Shown: in pieces, positions 6,293 through 7,903 of the stretch
Layout: each line of letters begins with the position of its first letter
How positions within the stretch are numbered: position 1 is the first letter of the stretch
From: JAIPEI01 sp041685835
GTDB lineage: Bacteria; Desulfobacterota; DSM-4660; Desulfatiglandales; HGW-15
DNA: 7,903 nucleotides
Direction: 5' to 3'
Assembly: GCA_041685835.1 (NCBI GenBank)
Contig: JAWLEX010000136.1
Span: 1 to 7,903, forward strand
The notes under the pieces: model-generated
The model's input: only the letters and a program-made list of their open reading frames with translations
What the model was told of the DNA's origin: nothing
Database searches by the model: none
Position numbers and translations under genes: made by a program

Positions 6293-6331
6293 TGTCTGTG
6301 AGGCGTGTCTGTGAGCTGTGTCTTTGAATGG
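6293..6331. repeat. Three 13-bp tandem repeats in the ahbC leader
   Basis: On the plus strand, units start at 6293 (TGTCTGTGAGGCG), 6306 (TGTCTGTGAGCTG) and 6319 (TGTCTTTGAATGG). The first ten bases of units one and two are identical, and unit three matches eight of ten. The array fills most of the 66-bp gap between the ClpX-like stop and the ahbC start, ending 18 bp before the ahbC ATG. Thirteen bp is not a whole number of helical turns, so it may be a slippage repeat rather than an operator; both remain open. Confidence 0.55.
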
Positions 6332-6340
6332 TGGCCGCAC

Positions 6341-7903
6341 TCAATTTTCGCGCTCTTCGAAACGCAGCTTATCCACTTCCTCACGGTAGTAGCTCTTGAC
6401 CATGTCGTCGATGAATTTTTCCATGTTGCGCACCGCCTCGGCATTCAGGGCAAAGGCGTCGGTACCGGCCCGGTCCTTAACCAGTTTGAGCCCGTACTCG
6501 AGCTTTTTGGCCAGGTGGTATGCAAGTGTTCCGGTGGGTTGTCCCGTCTTGACGGACTCGGCGACCAGTTCGTCGATCGCAGTGTCGTCGAAACTGATAC
6601 GGATGTCCATCTTGTCCTGGAGCGACGCCTCCTCCGCCCGGATCTCGTCCGCCAGGTCCTGGAAGTCCTCCACGGCGGTATTCACGTCCGTGGCTCGGTT
6701 CAGGTATAGATCCGCGATCAGCTCGACCCTTCTCTCCGATATCTCGAGGCCCGTCTTTCGGCGATATTCGCGGTTTCGCTCCCTGATGAACGAACGAATC
6801 TCCTCCAGTTCCTTTTTTGCCGCGCGTTCGAAACGCTCCATTCGTTCAGAATCATCCTGGTCCTCCGCAAGGGCCCTGAGTTCACCCTCCGGATCATTGA
6901 TCAGGTCCCGGGTGACCAGGAGCCTCTCAATCCGAGTGGAAGGCAGGTGCTTTTCAAAGGGAATCAAAATCTTTTCGATAACGCTCACCAGCCCGCGGGC
7001 CCCGGTCTTTTCGGCGGCGGCCCTTTCAGCGATTTCAACAAGCGCATCGTCTTCGAACTTGATATCTATGCCGTAAGATCGAAAGTCCTGGCGTTTGCTC
7101 AGGATAACCGGGTTGTTGGGGTTCTTCAGGATCTCCACCAGGTCGTCCCGGACCAGTTCGTCGAACACCACCACGACCGGAAGCCTCCCCACGAACTCCG
7201 ATTCGAAACCGTAATCGATCAGGTCCTGAGCCCGTACTTCCTTGAGGATCTCCCAGGGGATTTCAGTAGGGCGTACGTCCGCCTCAAACCCGAGACCCTG
7301 TTTCTGGAGCCGCTTCTTGATTATCTCGGCCAGGTCTCCGAACGCCCCGCTCATTATAAACAGGATGTTTTTCGTGTTCACCTCCTGTTTGTCCTTTTTT
7401 CCCGTCCGGCGGTAGTGTTCTATGGCCTGAATCTGGCTGACGGCGTCATGAGGGACCTTCAGGTCAACCTCCGTCTCTTCCATGGGCTTGAGCAGGGCCC
7501 TCTGCACTCCCGTCCTGGAAACATCGTGCCCGATAATGTCCCTGGCCGAGGCGATCTTATCGATCTCGTCAATGTAAATAATCCCGTTTTCCGCGAGTTC
7601 GATGTCATCGTCCGCCTCGCTCACCAGGTCCCTGACCAGGTCTTCCACGTCACCACCCACATATCCGGTCTCGCTGAACTTGGTTGCATCACCCTTCACA
7701 AAGGGGACCCCGAGCTTCTGGGCGACCAGCTTGATCATGTAGGTCTTTCCCACACCGGTCGGTCCGATCATCAGGACATTGTTTTTGATCATGCCGACAC
7801 CATGGGTGGTGTTATTCTGCCCCCTTCTCTTGAGGTGTTTGATCCGGTTGAAGTGGGTGCAGATCTTTGTGGAAAGCACGGCTTTTGCGTCGGCCTGCTT
7901 GAC
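6341..7903 (-). CDS. ClpX-like AAA+ ATPase with extended C-terminus (5' end off window)
   Basis: This is an ATP-dependent unfoldase-type protein related to ClpX and HslU, partial because the frame is open at the right edge (VKQADAKA precedes the GTG at 7877-7879, as in ClpX sequence before the AAA domain). Numbering from that GTG, I see Walker A GPTGVGKT (39-46), a substrate-pore loop GYVG (72-75), Walker B IIYIDEID (100-107), the arginine-finger region EFVGRLP (229-235) and sensor-2 KTGARGL (291-297). A GLGFEA stretch (195-200) sits where ClpX has its ClpP-docking IGF loop. After the ClpX-like small domain (about 271-316), the protein continues nearly 200 residues: a charged helical region (330-425), then a segment at 426-470 whose ISFDDTAIDEL start resembles the first small domain (IKFEDDALVEI). 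Normal ClpX ends near the first one. The N-terminal zinc finger cannot be judged. No clpP is present; the heme operon starts 66 bp downstream. Confidence 0.9.
   Translation of the reverse strand, partial: VKQADAKAVLSTKICTHFNRIKHLKRRGQNNTTHGVGMIKNNVLMIGPTGVGKTYMIKLVAQKLGVPFVKGDATKFSETGYVGGDVEDLVRDLVSEADDDIELAENGIIYIDEIDKIASARDIIGHDVSRTGVQRALLKPMEETEVDLKVPHDAVSQIQAIEHYRRTGKKDKQEVNTKNILFIMSGAFGDLAEIIKKRLQKQGLGFEADVRPTEIPWEILKEVRAQDLIDYGFESEFVGRLPVVVVFDELVRDDLVEILKNPNNPVILSKRQDFRSYGIDIKFEDDALVEIAERAAAEKTGARGLVSVIEKILIPFEKHLPSTRIERLLVTRDLINDPEGELRALAEDQDDSERMERFERAAKKELEEIRSFIRERNREYRRKTGLEISERRVELIADLYLNRATDVNTAVEDFQDLADEIRAEEASLQDKMDIRISFDDTAIDELVAESVKTGQPTGTLAYHLAKKLEYGLKLVKDRAGTDAFALNAEAVRNMEKFIDDMVKSYYREEVDKLRFEEREN

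Noticed and set aside
6341..7903. The AAA+ gene as HslU or Lon
   Set aside because: The GYVG pore loop, the LGF loop position and EFVGRLP follow ClpX order; the HslU intermediate domain and the Lon protease domain are absent.
1..7903. CRISPR arrays, tRNA genes, transposase genes
   Set aside because: I saw no regularly spaced long repeats, cloverleaf-like sequence or transposase motifs on either strand.

Overview
The window looks like part of the chromosome of an anaerobic bacterium, most likely a sulfate-reducing or syntrophic member of the former Deltaproteobacteria (Desulfobacterota). The main evidence is a compact minus-strand operon for the siroheme-dependent (Ahb) route to heme b, used by sulfate reducers and methanogens that lack the classical protoporphyrin pathway. 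A DUF169 protein, a family common in anaerobes, fits this. The lineage is an inference from gene content; no rRNA or other phylogenetic marker is present.

Layout by coordinate: (1) 1-100 is anonymous sequence with a perfect 8-bp hairpin at 15-35. (2) 74-478 (minus) is the N-terminal third of a histone-deacetylase-family protein that loses homology near 100. (3) 545-805 (minus) is a short coding remnant spread over three frames, apparently a decayed gene. (4) 820-1584 (minus) is an intact DUF169 protein. (5) 1733-1999 (minus) is an unrecognised 88-residue protein. (6) 2000-2201 is a divergent intergenic region with a GC hairpin and a possible 25-residue, two-cysteine peptide ORF. (7) 2202-2504 (plus) is an AT-rich gene for a 100-residue single-pass membrane protein, the only plus-strand gene. 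(8) 2512-6274 (minus) is the heme operon, transcribed ahbC-hemB-ahbD-ahbA with 1-bp spacing or short overlaps. (9) 6341-7903 (minus) is a ClpX-like AAA+ ATPase whose N-terminus lies off the window edge.

How the genes work together: HemB makes porphobilinogen, the tetrapyrrole precursor. After siroheme is formed (genes not in this window), the Lrp/AsnC-like AhbA subunit, with an AhbB partner not seen here, decarboxylates it. AhbC (radical SAM) then removes the two acetate side chains to give Fe-coproporphyrin III. AhbD (radical SAM with extra C-terminal Fe-S cysteines) converts two propionates to vinyls, giving heme b. The upstream ClpX-like gene has the same orientation and is 66 bp from ahbC, so it may be cotranscribed. 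It keeps ClpX core motifs and a ClpP-type loop motif but has an unusual long C-terminal extension.

The items most worth a second look are the ClpX-like protein and its position beside a heme operon, the three 13-bp tandem repeats in the ahbC leader, the two-cysteine small ORF, and the cluster of broken genes at the left end. I see no clear evidence of a wholly new system.
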